18,410 nucleotides of DNA from Clostridia bacterium. GTDB lineage: Bacteria > Bacillota > Clostridia > Christensenellales > Aristaeellaceae. A program made the position numbers and the translations under genes. The stretch's first letter is position 1. Each line of letters starts with the position of its first letter. The notes beneath the pieces are model-generated. The model saw only the letters and a program-made list of their open reading frames with translations. It was not told the origin of the DNA and did not search any database. Of the stretch, positions 6,782 through 14,108 are shown piece after piece. The DNA lies in the NCBI GenBank assembly GCA_016296675.1, contig JAEDIV010000036.1:1-18410 (forward strand), in the 5' to 3' direction.

Positions 6782-7402
6782 TTATTTCCCTATCACATGC
6801 CACACATCAGACCCTTTAAATCCGCAGTTGCGGTAGAGCTTTTCCGGGTTTGCGGGATTATTGCATTGGCCTGATACGGTGGCGAACCGGGCGGAGTTTT
6901 TCATTCGCCTGAGAAGCTCTGAAACGATGAAGCGGCCCAGGCCTTTTCCGCGTGCATCTTTGGAAACCTGAATCCATTCGAGGACGCCTTCGCCGATTTC
7001 GCGGTCAAGCTCGGCAATTCCGGTTGCTATGATTTTTCCGGTCTGATCGTCCCTGACGGAAATCCACAGGGAGGCGTCGTATACGGGCCGGGCGGCGCAG
7101 GTTTTGAGTTCCGATTCTGAAATCCCGATGCTTTCATAGCAGCTGTTGATATGCTCTGCGAATTCGCCGAGGGATGCTTTTGAAAGAGAATACCCTTCCG
7201 GAAGAATCGGAGCGGAGAGATTCTGAAGATCATGGATCAGACGGAAATAGGGTTCGTCGGTGTATTCATGATATTTTGTTTTATCGTATTCCTCGTCATG
7301 TACAATCAGCATACCGCTTGGGATGGAAAGGGACTTTGCTTTCCAATATGGAATAGACGACGCCCTGCACGGCGCTGAAAGGTAATCATCTTTCGTGATC
7401 AT
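6782..7402 (-). CDS. GNAT family N-acetyltransferase
   Basis: Protein of 206 residues. The C-terminal half carries the acetyl-CoA binding motif A as IQVSKDARGKGLGRFIVSELL (144-164), with the typical R/Q-x-x-G-x-G/A signature RGKGLG. NPANPEKLYRNCGFKG (182-197) follows, the usual end of GNAT domains. The N-terminal ~70 residues are not recognised. Such enzymes move an acetyl group from acetyl-CoA to an amine; the substrate is unknown. AGGTGA lies upstream of the start. It stands alone, and its base composition is that of the host genes, so it marks the right limit of the AT-rich defence region. Confidence 0.82.
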   Translation of the reverse strand: MITKDDYLSAPCRASSIPYWKAKSLSIPSGMLIVHDEEYDKTKYHEYTDEPYFRLIHDLQNLSAPILPEGYSLSKASLGEFAEHINSCYESIGISESELKTCAARPVYDASLWISVRDDQTGKIIATGIAELDREIGEGVLEWIQVSKDARGKGLGRFIVSELLRRMKNSARFATVSGQCNNPANPEKLYRNCGFKGSDVWHVIGK

Positions 7403-7474
7403 TTGCTCACCTTGATTTATCGGGTAACGGATTTTTGTAAAGGCGATGGTTTTGAAAAAAATCTACAGGTTATT

Positions 7475-7544
7475 ATGAACGGTAGGGACGCTCCTTTCGG
7501 AGCGTCCGCGGACACCCGGGGACGGGCGTCCCTACGGTGTTCAT
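7475..7544. repeat. Palindromic repeat element, about 70 bp
   Basis: The ends are inverted: ATGAACGGTAGGGACG at the left matches the reverse complement of CGTCCCTACGGTGTTCAT at the right, with a 2-base gap. Inside the left arm a second hairpin, GACGCTCC-TTTC-GGAGCGTC, is perfect. It sits downstream of the S41 peptidase gene. It resembles short non-autonomous palindromic repeats with GTAGGGACG/CGTCCCTAC ends and could also serve as a terminator. Confidence 0.6.
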
Positions 7545-7579
7545 TGTTTCGTTTTCTGTTTTGAAAGGGAGTTTATGTG

Positions 7580-8905
7580 TCAGAGGGCGCTTCCTCTGAT
7601 TTCTTTTTTTAAATACGAAAGGCCATCATTTAAGACGGAGTCGTAGCCGTTTTTGAAGTCCTCTTCGGATATTTCTGAGAAGACGTCGGGGGTTATGCCT
7701 TGGCCTATGAATTCGGTGCCGTCCATGAGGCGATAGGCGACGGAGCAGATTCTCATCCATCCACCGGAGGACAGGTCCTGCATGAAGGGGGTGCCGGTGG
7801 TTCCGCAGGTTGGGGTTCCGATGACGGCGGCCCGCCTGTTGGTGCGCAGCATGGCGATGAAATCCTCGGCGGCGGAGACGGTGTGGCGGGAGGTGAGGAC
7901 TGCGCAGGGGCCCGAAAAGATGGCGGGATGATCGACGGAGCCATAGGTATCGGCGTAGGAATCGAAGTGGGTGTTTGTGATGTAGGATTTGGTTTCGGCG
8001 ATTTCTTCGGGCGTTGTGTATCCGGCGGCGATGTGGGCTTTGATTTCGTCTTCTGTCCAGTCCATGATCTGGCTTGCGGAGGCATAGGCTACGCCGGTCA
8101 TGGATCGGGTTCGTTTTTGGCAGGCGTGGAAGATGCCTGGGATCAGTAGCTCTGCAATTCTTGCTCCGCTTAATGTCATTCCGCCGACGTTTTCGCGAAG
8201 ATCGAAAAGAATGCCCGATATGGCGGGATTTTGTGTGATTGCCAGGGCGACTTCGTCCGCTGCTTTTGAATAGGTGAAGCTGTCCAGCTTGATATAGAGG
8301 ATATCTCCATAGAGGCGGATGTCCAGTTTGCCGGTGGAGAGGTTTTCAAAGGCAATAGGCAGATGGAGCGATTGGGGCTTCAGGTTTTCCGGCCTTGACG
8401 GAAGCAGGTCGAAGGTGAACGCACCGGATGTGGTTTCGGCGCGATTGCCTTTGGGCTTTAAAAAGAATGGGAGAATTTGGGAAAGTCTGTAGCGGGACAC
8501 ATAATTTCCGATATGATAAGCGTATTTTTTTGTCTTTTGAATAAGAGACATAAAGGGCGCATCGTTTATGGACAGAATGCGAAAGCCCAAATGGGCTTCG
8601 TATTCGTGGATGGATGCGTCTATGGAATAGGAATCGCCGATCAAGCGAAGAGAGAAGGGAAGATAGCCGGCTTCGTCCCGAAGCGATTTGGGCAGCATGT
8701 ATTCCGTGTGCCCATCGGAAAGCAGATTCATGAATTCAGATAGAAGGAGATGAAATTCCAGATCGGTTTTTGCGTTCATTACCTTTGGAAGGTATTCTTT
8801 GTACGCTTTGTCCCAATCGAGATTGAGCCGGTCAAAGTAGGGGAAAACAAGGGACGCCTGTTTCCAGATGAGGGATAAATCGCAGATGCGGTTTTGAATG
8901 GTCAT
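7580..8905 (-). CDS. S41 family peptidase
   Basis: Protein of 441 residues from the chosen start. The C-terminal half shows S41 (C-terminal processing/tricorn-type) features: LYIKLDSF, ILFDLRENVGG (the conserved D-x-R-x-N-x-GG block), and the nucleophile region TVSAAEDF with Ser344. GTPTCGTTG follows, and the end reads GQGITPDV. The N-terminal ~150 residues, including LLSDGHTEYM, match the helical domain seen in many of these enzymes. No signal peptide is seen, so the protein is probably cytoplasmic. The start at 8905 has AAGGAG at good spacing; an in-frame ATG at 8983 has none. The substrate is unknown. It is divergently arranged to the acetyltransferase-nucleotidyltransferase gene. Confidence 0.85.
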   Translation of the reverse strand: MTIQNRICDLSLIWKQASLVFPYFDRLNLDWDKAYKEYLPKVMNAKTDLEFHLLLSEFMNLLSDGHTEYMLPKSLRDEAGYLPFSLRLIGDSYSIDASIHEYEAHLGFRILSINDAPFMSLIQKTKKYAYHIGNYVSRYRLSQILPFFLKPKGNRAETTSGAFTFDLLPSRPENLKPQSLHLPIAFENLSTGKLDIRLYGDILYIKLDSFTYSKAADEVALAITQNPAISGILFDLRENVGGMTLSGARIAELLIPGIFHACQKRTRSMTGVAYASASQIMDWTEDEIKAHIAAGYTTPEEIAETKSYITNTHFDSYADTYGSVDHPAIFSGPCAVLTSRHTVSAAEDFIAMLRTNRRAAVIGTPTCGTTGTPFMQDLSSGGWMRICSVAYRLMDGTEFIGQGITPDVFSEISEEDFKNGYDSVLNDGLSYLKKEIRGSAL

Positions 8906-8936
8906 GGTTTTTCTCCTTGCAGTATAAGGGTTTTTG

Positions 8937-8965
8937 TTGACTTGAAAAGGGGATTCGGATAGAAT
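8937..8965 (+). promoter_or_regulatory. Promoter for the GNAT-nucleotidyltransferase gene
   Basis: TTGACT (8937-8942) and TAGAAT (8960-8965) are spaced by exactly 17 bases, close to the sigma-A consensus. The predicted start near 8972 gives a leader of roughly 90 bases before the gene at 9065. Confidence 0.6.
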
Positions 8966-9064
8966 GAAGGGTGTTTTGTTCATGATGAAATTGGTACAGT
9001 CAGTCTATCACACGCATCTCCAATTGGCAAGACGGCGATGACTGTTTGTAAAAGGGAGAAAGAT

Positions 9065-10300
9065 ATGCATATTTGTTACGCGATTTCAGAAGACCTCGCT
9101 GCCTGGATGCGGCTTGTCACGCGCGTCCGGCTAAATTTTCCGGGGCTTGAGACGGAGGAAGGGCTTTCGGATTACAGAGAAACGGTCCTCAAGTTTATGA
9201 AAAAGCGGCAGGCGATCTGCGTGAAGGAGGACGGAGAAATCAAAGGCGTTATGCTTTTTTCGCGCGGACACAATATGATTTGCTGTCTTGCGGTTTCGCC
9301 GGATTTCAGAAGGCGGGGAGCTGCGTCGATTTTGATGGACGAGGCGCTGAAGGAACTGGACCGGACGAAGGAGATTTCGGTTTCCACGTTCCGCGCGGAG
9401 GATGAAAAGGGGCTTGCGCCGAGAGCGCTTTATGAAAAATACGGGTTTGTCCCGGATGCGCTTAATATGGAGATGGGGTATCCGAATCAGAAATACGTCT
9501 TGCATCCCGAAGGCGCGGAAAGAAAGAATCGGCAGACGGCGATCAATAAGATGGTGAGAGCGGTTTCGGAAATTCTTTCTGACGCTGTTCCTTCCATTTA
9601 TATATACGGCTCGTCGGCGATCGATGATTTCCGGCTCGGGTGGAGCGATATTGACCTTTTTGTGCTTACGGAGAAGGCGATCAGCGAAAATCAGGCGAAT
9701 CAACTTTTGCGTCTAAGGCAGGATTTGTCAAATGAAAATCCGGGAAATCCCTATTACCGCCTGTTTGAGGGCGGTATGCTTTCGGCGGATATGTTTTTTG
9801 AGAACCGCCCCGGGCGCGCGGTTTATTGGGGCACGCGCGGGGAGAGAATCTGCGAAAGATATGATAAGGACGCATTCGGAAAAGCGCAGCTTATCCAAAG
9901 CAGCGTGCATTTCTATGGAAACGACATCCGGGATCGGATCAAACAGATCGAATATTCAGATCTGCTTGAAGGCGTAAAGCGACATCATGCGACGATCCGG
10001 GATTATGCGCACACGACCGGGCGCAGCCTTTACACCTTTGGCTGGATGCTCGATATCGCGCGGTGCATTTATACGCTCAGGTCCGGGAAGATCCTTTCGA
10101 AAACCAAAGCCGCCGAATGGGCGATGGAAAATCATCTGTGCCCGGATGAGGACGCGCTTTTGTTTGCGCTGGATGTGAGAAAAAATCCGTCGGAGAAAAA
10201 GAAGGATCCAAAGGTGTTCGATTTTGCAGAAACGATGGCAGGCGCGATTCAGAGGTTTAATGATGTGCTTGAGATGGAGATTAAGCGCGCAGAGGAATGA
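9065..10300 (+). CDS. GNAT acetyltransferase fused to AadA-like nucleotidyltransferase
   Basis: Protein of 411 residues with two enzyme domains. Residues 1-~145 form a GNAT domain: MICCLAVSPDFRRRGAASIL (71-90) is motif A and ALYEKYGFVPD (121-131) the usual end. From about 155 a nucleotidyltransferase follows: IYIYGSSAIDDFRLGWSDIDLF, spanning 178-199, holds the GS motif and the metal-binding D195 and D197. The C-terminal part (~300-380) resembles the helical AadA/DUF4111 domain that binds aminoglycosides, including TKAAEWAMENH. AadA enzymes adenylylate streptomycin or spectinomycin, and some GNATs acetylate aminoglycosides. A bifunctional drug-modifying enzyme is therefore possible but unproven. 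The start at 9065 has GGGAGA at good spacing; an ATG at 9038 has no good site. Confidence 0.82.
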   Translation: MHICYAISEDLAAWMRLVTRVRLNFPGLETEEGLSDYRETVLKFMKKRQAICVKEDGEIKGVMLFSRGHNMICCLAVSPDFRRRGAASILMDEALKELDRTKEISVSTFRAEDEKGLAPRALYEKYGFVPDALNMEMGYPNQKYVLHPEGAERKNRQTAINKMVRAVSEILSDAVPSIYIYGSSAIDDFRLGWSDIDLFVLTEKAISENQANQLLRLRQDLSNENPGNPYYRLFEGGMLSADMFFENRPGRAVYWGTRGERICERYDKDAFGKAQLIQSSVHFYGNDIRDRIKQIEYSDLLEGVKRHHATIRDYAHTTGRSLYTFGWMLDIARCIYTLRSGKILSKTKAAEWAMENHLCPDEDALLFALDVRKNPSEKKKDPKVFDFAETMAGAIQRFNDVLEMEIKRAEE

Positions 10301-10305
10301 AAAGA

Positions 10306-10490
10306 AGCTGTCTTAAAACAAGTTTTGCTTTTGAGTTTAACGAAATGCTTTTAAAAACATGAACTACGGGACGGGAAACCCGTCCCCTACAATGGAGACA
10401 CGATGGTTTCTTCCTGTAGGGGATGGGTTTCCCGTCCCGGCTTCGTGTTTTATACTTTTAGTGAGACAGGCCTTTATATGTTTTTTGCTT
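10306..10490 (+). terminator. Possible terminator interrupted by a palindromic element
   Basis: AAAGAAGCTGTCT (10302-10314) can pair with AGACAGGCCTTT (10464-10475), and TTTTTT occurs at 10481-10486. The arms are 150 bases apart because the palindrome at 10352-10454 lies between them. The left half GCTGTCTCAAAA recurs at 18363-18374 after the last gene, supporting a shared terminator-type motif. Confidence 0.4.
10352..10454. repeat. Palindromic repeat element, about 100 bp
   Basis: Bases 10367-10391 and 10415-10439 are inverted copies with 24 of 25 matching; each arm itself contains the smaller palindrome GGGACGGGAAACCCGTCCC. The pairing continues outwards with AAAACATGAA against TTCGTGTTTT. 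No coding capacity. It looks like a MITE-like or REP-like non-autonomous repeat. Confidence 0.7.
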
Positions 10491-10818
10491 CTTACGTAAA
10501 ATGCTCCGTGCCCAACCAAGCGCGCGCAGAGCGGATGTGACGTCGCCGAGATAGACGGGGCTTCCCAGAATCAGACCGTCGGCCTGACGGATTTTCTTTA
10601 AGACGTCGTATAAATCATCCTTTAGAACACACGCGCCCGGGTGCGCTTCGTTTTAGCAGCCGAAGCAGGAGGCGCAGCCTTTAAAATTTTGAAACTTGTA
10701 TAGATCGATGTATTCTATCTGTACGCCCGCGCTTTTTGCGCCTTGCGCGGCTCATGGGCGGCGCAAAAAGATTGAACGGAAAAAACTCTTTATTGATTGG
10801 ATATTTTGTCTTGGCCAT
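10480..10818 (-). pseudogene. Decayed flavodoxin-family (FMN reductase-like) gene
   Basis: On the minus strand an ATGGCCAAG start at 10818 leads into disrupted sequence. After a frame change the family is clear: SAGVQIEYIDLYK, then FKGCASCFGC, a stop codon in place of the next lysine, then ACVLKDDLYDVLKKI, and finally RQADGLILGSPVYLGDVTSALRAL. This is the iron-sulfur flavoprotein/NADPH-dependent FMN reductase pattern, with the CxxC cysteines and the GSPVYLGDVTSALR flavin loop. The N-terminal GSPR phosphate loop is not seen and the C-terminal third is missing. With a frameshift, an internal stop and truncation, it is not functional. The palindromic element at 10352-10454 lies just beyond its broken 3' end. 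Confidence 0.75.
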
Positions 10819-10933
10819 ACGCGCTCCGATTGAAAATTTATTGATTTCAGTATAACAGGGTTTATTGGGATTTTCAAGGATGGAAAAAGTTTGCCATTTC
10901 ATGCAAAAGGAGTGCGATAGAAAGCGGAATCTA

Positions 10934-10942
10934 TGGTATAAT
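10934..10942 (+). promoter_or_regulatory. Extended -10 promoter of the VOC-FAD-esterase operon
   Basis: TGGTATAAT is a perfect extended -10 (TGnTATAAT). No good -35 box is seen at the expected distance, which extended -10 promoters tolerate. It lies 21 bases before the VOC start codon, giving a very short leader. Confidence 0.6.
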
Positions 10943-10963
10943 GAAAGAAAAGCGGGTGACAGC

Positions 10964-11350
10964 ATGAAAAACTACAATCAGGTATATGTGAAAAACAGCT
11001 TTGAGGCTGCAAAGATGTATTGCCGGGCATTCGGGGCTTGTATTGCGCGCGAGTTTTTGAATGATACAAAGGATGCGTATGAGCACTGCGAATTGTCTGT
11101 GGACGGCGAAGGATTTTTAGCGCTTGCCGAAGCGAAAAATCCCTGCGATGTTCAGACTGTTCATAAAAACAAGTGGGATACCATGACATTCAATGTATTT
11201 GAGATGGGATCAAGGGAGAAAGTAGACCGCGCGTTTTCCGTGCTGTCTGAGGGCGGCGTGGTGCTCGAGCCCATTCACGAGCTTCCGTGGAGCGCGTACT
11301 GCGCGACGGTGATTGACAAATACGGTGTATGCTGGTGGATTTCGATTTAA
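10964..11350 (+). CDS. VOC family protein (glyoxalase/PhnB-like)
   Basis: Protein of 128 residues, the usual size for a single vicinal-oxygen-chelate unit with two beta-alpha-beta-beta-beta repeats. It opens with VYVKNSFEAAKMYCRAFGA, typical of PhnB-like members, and ends with LPWSAYCATVIDKYGVCWWISI, the second repeat with the D-x-x-G-x-x-W pattern. Members bind a metal and act as dioxygenases, isomerases, lyases or antibiotic-binding proteins; the role here is unknown. The start at 10964 has GGGTGA upstream and fits the promoter position; an in-frame ATG at 10865 would lie upstream of the promoter. It is the first of three closely spaced genes, 11 bases before the oxidoreductase. Confidence 0.8.
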   Translation: MKNYNQVYVKNSFEAAKMYCRAFGACIAREFLNDTKDAYEHCELSVDGEGFLALAEAKNPCDVQTVHKNKWDTMTFNVFEMGSREKVDRAFSVLSEGGVVLEPIHELPWSAYCATVIDKYGVCWWISI

Positions 11351-11361
11351 TGGAGGGCAAT

Positions 11362-12651
11362 ATGGAATACAGAAAAACGGTATCCGTGCATTCCGAGTGG
11401 GATGTGGTTGTCTGCGGTGCGGGCGCGAGCGGCATTTGCGCGGCGATTGCGGCGGCGCGGCTGGGCATGCGCGTTATGCTGGTGGAGCGGTACGGCGCGG
11501 TTGGCGGAAGCCTCACGTTTGGAAACGTGACCACGATTATGGGCGATGTCGCGAAGGCTTCAATCCGCGATGAAATCGCGCGCCTTTTGAAAAGCCCGAA
11601 TCCGTCCACAGGTATTGACAATGACGACGCGAAGGGAAAGCTGACCGCGCTTTTGGATGAAGCGGGCGTGACTTTCCGCCTTCAGACGCCGGTCGTCGAC
11701 GCGTATGTGGAGGACGGCGAAATCAAAGGCGTTTTTGTGCTTACGCAAAAAGGCATGATGCTCATCAAGGGCAAGCGCGTGATTGACGCGACCGGCGACG
11801 GATTTGTTTCTTTCCTGGCCGGGTGCGATGTGATGGTGGGGCGCGACGAAGACGGACTGGTTCAGCCGTCATCCCTTATGTACACCATTGACGGAATCGA
11901 TGAAAACGTGACGCTCGTGTGCAATCATGAAGAGCATTACACCCATTTCCCGGACGGAAGAGAATACCTTTCCATGTGCAAAAAAGCCGCCGAAGAGGGC
12001 AGACTTCCCGAAAACGTGACCATCGTGCGCCTGTATGCAACCGGCAGAAAGGGCGAACGCCTCGTAAACGCCACGCAGATGAACGGCGTGAACATTTTAA
12101 ACGACGGCGACGCGGAAAAAAGCGAAATCGAGCTTCGTAAGCAGATGGATTTGGTCAACCGCTTTTTGCGGGAGGAAGTTCCGGGCTTTCAGAATATCCG
12201 CGTGCGCATGAGCGCGTCCACTTTGGGCGTTCGCGAAAGCAGGCGCATCAAAGGAAAATATATCCTGACGGGCGAGGATCTTGTCGCGGGCAGAAGATTT
12301 CCCGATGTCGTTGTACACAAGGCGAATTTCTGCATTGATATCCACAATCCCAAGGGCGGCGGACAGGCGGAAACGGACGGGCTTCCGCACATTGCCCAGC
12401 CCTACGACATTCCCATGCGTTCGCTGATTCCGGAAAAGGTTGACAATCTGGTGCTCGCGGGGCGTATCATCAGCGGCGAACACCGCGCGCATGCCTCCTA
12501 TCGCGTGATGAACATCGCCATGGCGATCGGTCAGGCGGCGGGCACGATGGCGGCGGTATCCGTTCGTGAAAACGAAAACATTTCAAATCTCAATTACGCA
12601 AGGGTCAGAGCGTCTCTGCTTGAACAGGGCTGTACGCTCGAAGACAAATAA
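11362..12651 (+). CDS. FAD-dependent oxidoreductase
   Basis: Protein of 429 residues. The N-terminus has the dinucleotide-binding motif VVVCGAGASGICAAIAAARL (15-34) with GAGASG at 19-24, and a strand ending VERYGAVGGS, where E42 would hold the ribose of FAD. The C-terminal part has the second FAD contact LVLAGRIISGEHRAHASYR and then MAIGQAAGTMAA, typical of the PF12831-type oxidoreductases. The electron acceptor and substrate are unknown. Related genes occur in sugar and uronate utilisation loci, which fits the CE15-like esterase 13 bases downstream. The start at 11362 has GGAGGG at good spacing; an in-frame ATG at 11329 lies inside the VOC gene and has none. Confidence 0.85.
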   Translation: MEYRKTVSVHSEWDVVVCGAGASGICAAIAAARLGMRVMLVERYGAVGGSLTFGNVTTIMGDVAKASIRDEIARLLKSPNPSTGIDNDDAKGKLTALLDEAGVTFRLQTPVVDAYVEDGEIKGVFVLTQKGMMLIKGKRVIDATGDGFVSFLAGCDVMVGRDEDGLVQPSSLMYTIDGIDENVTLVCNHEEHYTHFPDGREYLSMCKKAAEEGRLPENVTIVRLYATGRKGERLVNATQMNGVNILNDGDAEKSEIELRKQMDLVNRFLREEVPGFQNIRVRMSASTLGVRESRRIKGKYILTGEDLVAGRRFPDVVVHKANFCIDIHNPKGGGQAETDGLPHIAQPYDIPMRSLIPEKVDNLVLAGRIISGEHRAHASYRVMNIAMAIGQAAGTMAAVSVRENENISNLNYARVRASLLEQGCTLEDK

Positions 12652-12664
12652 GGAGAAAGAAAAA

Positions 12665-13723
12665 ATGCTTGCTGAAATCAAACGCAGAAATCTTCCCGAA
12701 ACCATTCCGAACGGACTTACGAAGGAAAACTGGGCTGCCTACAAAAAGGAAATGATCGCCCTTTTTGAAAAGGAAGAATACGGCGTTACGCCCGAAAAGC
12801 CCGGGTGCGTCCGATGGGAGGTTGAAAAGCAGCATGATACCGTGGGCGGAAAAGCGGTTCACAATCTTGTGAAGCTTACCTTCGAAACGCCCATGGGCGA
12901 TTTTACCTTCCCCTTTGATACCGTGATTCCGAATACCGGTAAGCCTGTTCCCATGTTCGTGTATATTTCCTTCCATCCCTACGGCGCGGGCCAGTATCTG
13001 CCGATTGAGGAAATCATCGATAGCGGCTACGCGCTTGCGATTGTCAACTACAACGATGTGACGAAGGATACAAACGACAATTTTGAATCCGGCATCGCAA
13101 AAATGTATCCCCGCCGAAACGACGGAACCGACTGGGGCAAAATCGGCATGTGGGCGTTTGCCGCCAGCCGTATGATGGACTACATCCAGACCCTGCCCGC
13201 TGTCGATCGGGAGAAAATCTATGTCGCAGGCCATTCGCGCCTTGGAAAAACCGCCATCTGGTGCGGCGTTCAGGATGAACGATTCGCAGGCGTCATCTCA
13301 AACGACTCCGGCTGCTCGGGCGCAGCGGTCACAAGGGGCAAAAAGGGCGAGCACGTCGTTCACATCACGAAAAACTTCCCCTATTGGTTCTGCAAAAATT
13401 ATCAGAAATACATCGAAAATGAAGACAGCATGCCCTTTGACCAGCACCAGCTCTTGGCCCTCGTCGCGCCCCGCCCCCTGTGTGTCGGAAGCGCATCGGA
13501 GGATGAATGGGCCGACCCCGAAAGCGAACGCATGGGCGCGTATCTCGCAGGCGAGGCATACGAAATGCTGGGCCTTAAGGGCTTATCAGGCGATATCGAA
13601 ATTCCCGCTGAGCCCGGAGATAAACAGTTTGGCGGAAAGGTTGGCTATCAGCTGAGAAAAGGCACGCACTTTTTGTCCAGATATGACTGGCAGAGATATA
13701 TTGAATTTTTCAATCAGCAGTAA
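12665..13723 (+). CDS. CE15-like glucuronoyl/acetyl esterase (alpha/beta hydrolase)
   Basis: Protein of 352 residues with an alpha/beta hydrolase fold. The nucleophile motif is VAGHSRLGKTAIW (187-199) with Ser191; G-x-S-R-x-G-K is characteristic of carbohydrate esterase family 15. NDSGCSGAAVTRGKKGE (213-229) holds the likely acidic residue, VAPRPLCVGSASEDEWADP (267-285) is a conserved block, and GTHFLSRYDW (333-342) contains the catalytic His335. CE15 enzymes cleave esters between glucuronic acid and lignin or other partners. No signal peptide is seen, so it would act inside the cell on imported sugar esters, unlike the secreted classical members. The start at 12665 has GGAG upstream. It is the last gene of the three-gene operon. 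The substrate is inference. Confidence 0.8.
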   Translation: MLAEIKRRNLPETIPNGLTKENWAAYKKEMIALFEKEEYGVTPEKPGCVRWEVEKQHDTVGGKAVHNLVKLTFETPMGDFTFPFDTVIPNTGKPVPMFVYISFHPYGAGQYLPIEEIIDSGYALAIVNYNDVTKDTNDNFESGIAKMYPRRNDGTDWGKIGMWAFAASRMMDYIQTLPAVDREKIYVAGHSRLGKTAIWCGVQDERFAGVISNDSGCSGAAVTRGKKGEHVVHITKNFPYWFCKNYQKYIENEDSMPFDQHQLLALVAPRPLCVGSASEDEWADPESERMGAYLAGEAYEMLGLKGLSGDIEIPAEPGDKQFGGKVGYQLRKGTHFLSRYDWQRYIEFFNQQ

Positions 13724-13727
13724 AAAA

Positions 13728-13962
13728 GAAACCGCTTCAAGCCATCAAAAAAGTACCTTTTTTTGATGGGGAGGGCCGATCCCCTGAAATCCTTCGGGAT
13801 TTCCGGGCGGGGATCGGAAAGGGGAAGCGTTAACAGTTGCTACGCTTTGTGAAAACGCGCGATTTAGGCGTACATGCCGCCAAAATCGATTGAAAATGGA
13901 GAGGAAGTTATCTCCCTCTCCATACCTCTCCCGGAGGTTTGTTGATGATCTGAAACCGCTTC
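13728..13962. repeat. Palindrome-rich insertion flanked by 11-bp direct repeats
   Basis: GAAACCGCTTC occurs at 13728-13738 and at 13952-13962. The 213 bases between hold three hairpins: CCATCAAAAAA with its complement (13742-13769); CCGATCCCC...GGGGATCGG enclosing GAAATCC-TTCG-GGATTTC (13776-13817); and GGAGAGG with CCTCTCC (about 13900-13922). No protein is encoded. The layout suggests a small non-autonomous element with a target duplication, sitting in a terminator. Confidence 0.5.
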
Positions 13963-13987
13963 TGAAAAGAGCGGTTTATTTTCTTTT
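13953..13987 (+). terminator. Terminator downstream of the esterase operon
   Basis: AAACCGCT and AGCGGTTT form an 8-bp stem with a 9-base loop, followed by ATTTTCTTTT. It lies 230 bases after the esterase stop, apparently displaced by the palindrome-rich insertion whose left side repeats the first arm. Confidence 0.7.
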
Positions 13988-14046
13988 GTTTGTTTGACAT
14001 TTTTATTACAATCCGTTTTGCGCAGCGCATTGAGGCGGTTGCCGCC
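13988..14046. other. Short inverted repeats upstream of the exonuclease promoter
   Basis: AGGCGGTTGCCGCCT (14033-14047) is a perfect 6-bp inverted repeat with a 3-base centre that abuts the -35 box; TGCGCAGCGCA precedes it. It could be an operator or simply another repeat remnant. Confidence 0.3.
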
Positions 14047-14075
14047 TTGATAATTTTTTATATAAATGATATAAT
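14047..14075 (+). promoter_or_regulatory. Promoter of exodeoxyribonuclease III gene
   Basis: TTGATA (14047-14052) and TATAAT (14070-14075) with 17 bases between; nearly consensus sigma-A. The predicted start near 14082 gives a leader of about 27 bases with GGGAGG before the start codon. Confidence 0.8.
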
Positions 14076-14108
14076 TTAGAGTGAGTAAATACGATCGGGA
14101 GGAAACGA

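Noticed and set aside
7700..8149. 149-codon plus-strand frame opposite the S41 peptidase
   Set aside because: Extremely Gly/Asp-rich low-complexity product, an artefact of GC-rich codons on the other strand that encode a recognisable peptidase.
8921..8948. Minus-strand promoter TTTTCA-16-TATACT for the S41 peptidase
   Set aside because: The predicted transcription start would fall within the AAGGAG ribosome binding site, making it an implausible promoter for this start.
12605..13234. 209-codon minus-strand frame opposite the esterase gene
   Set aside because: Shadow of the CE15-like coding sequence; no start signal and no family match.
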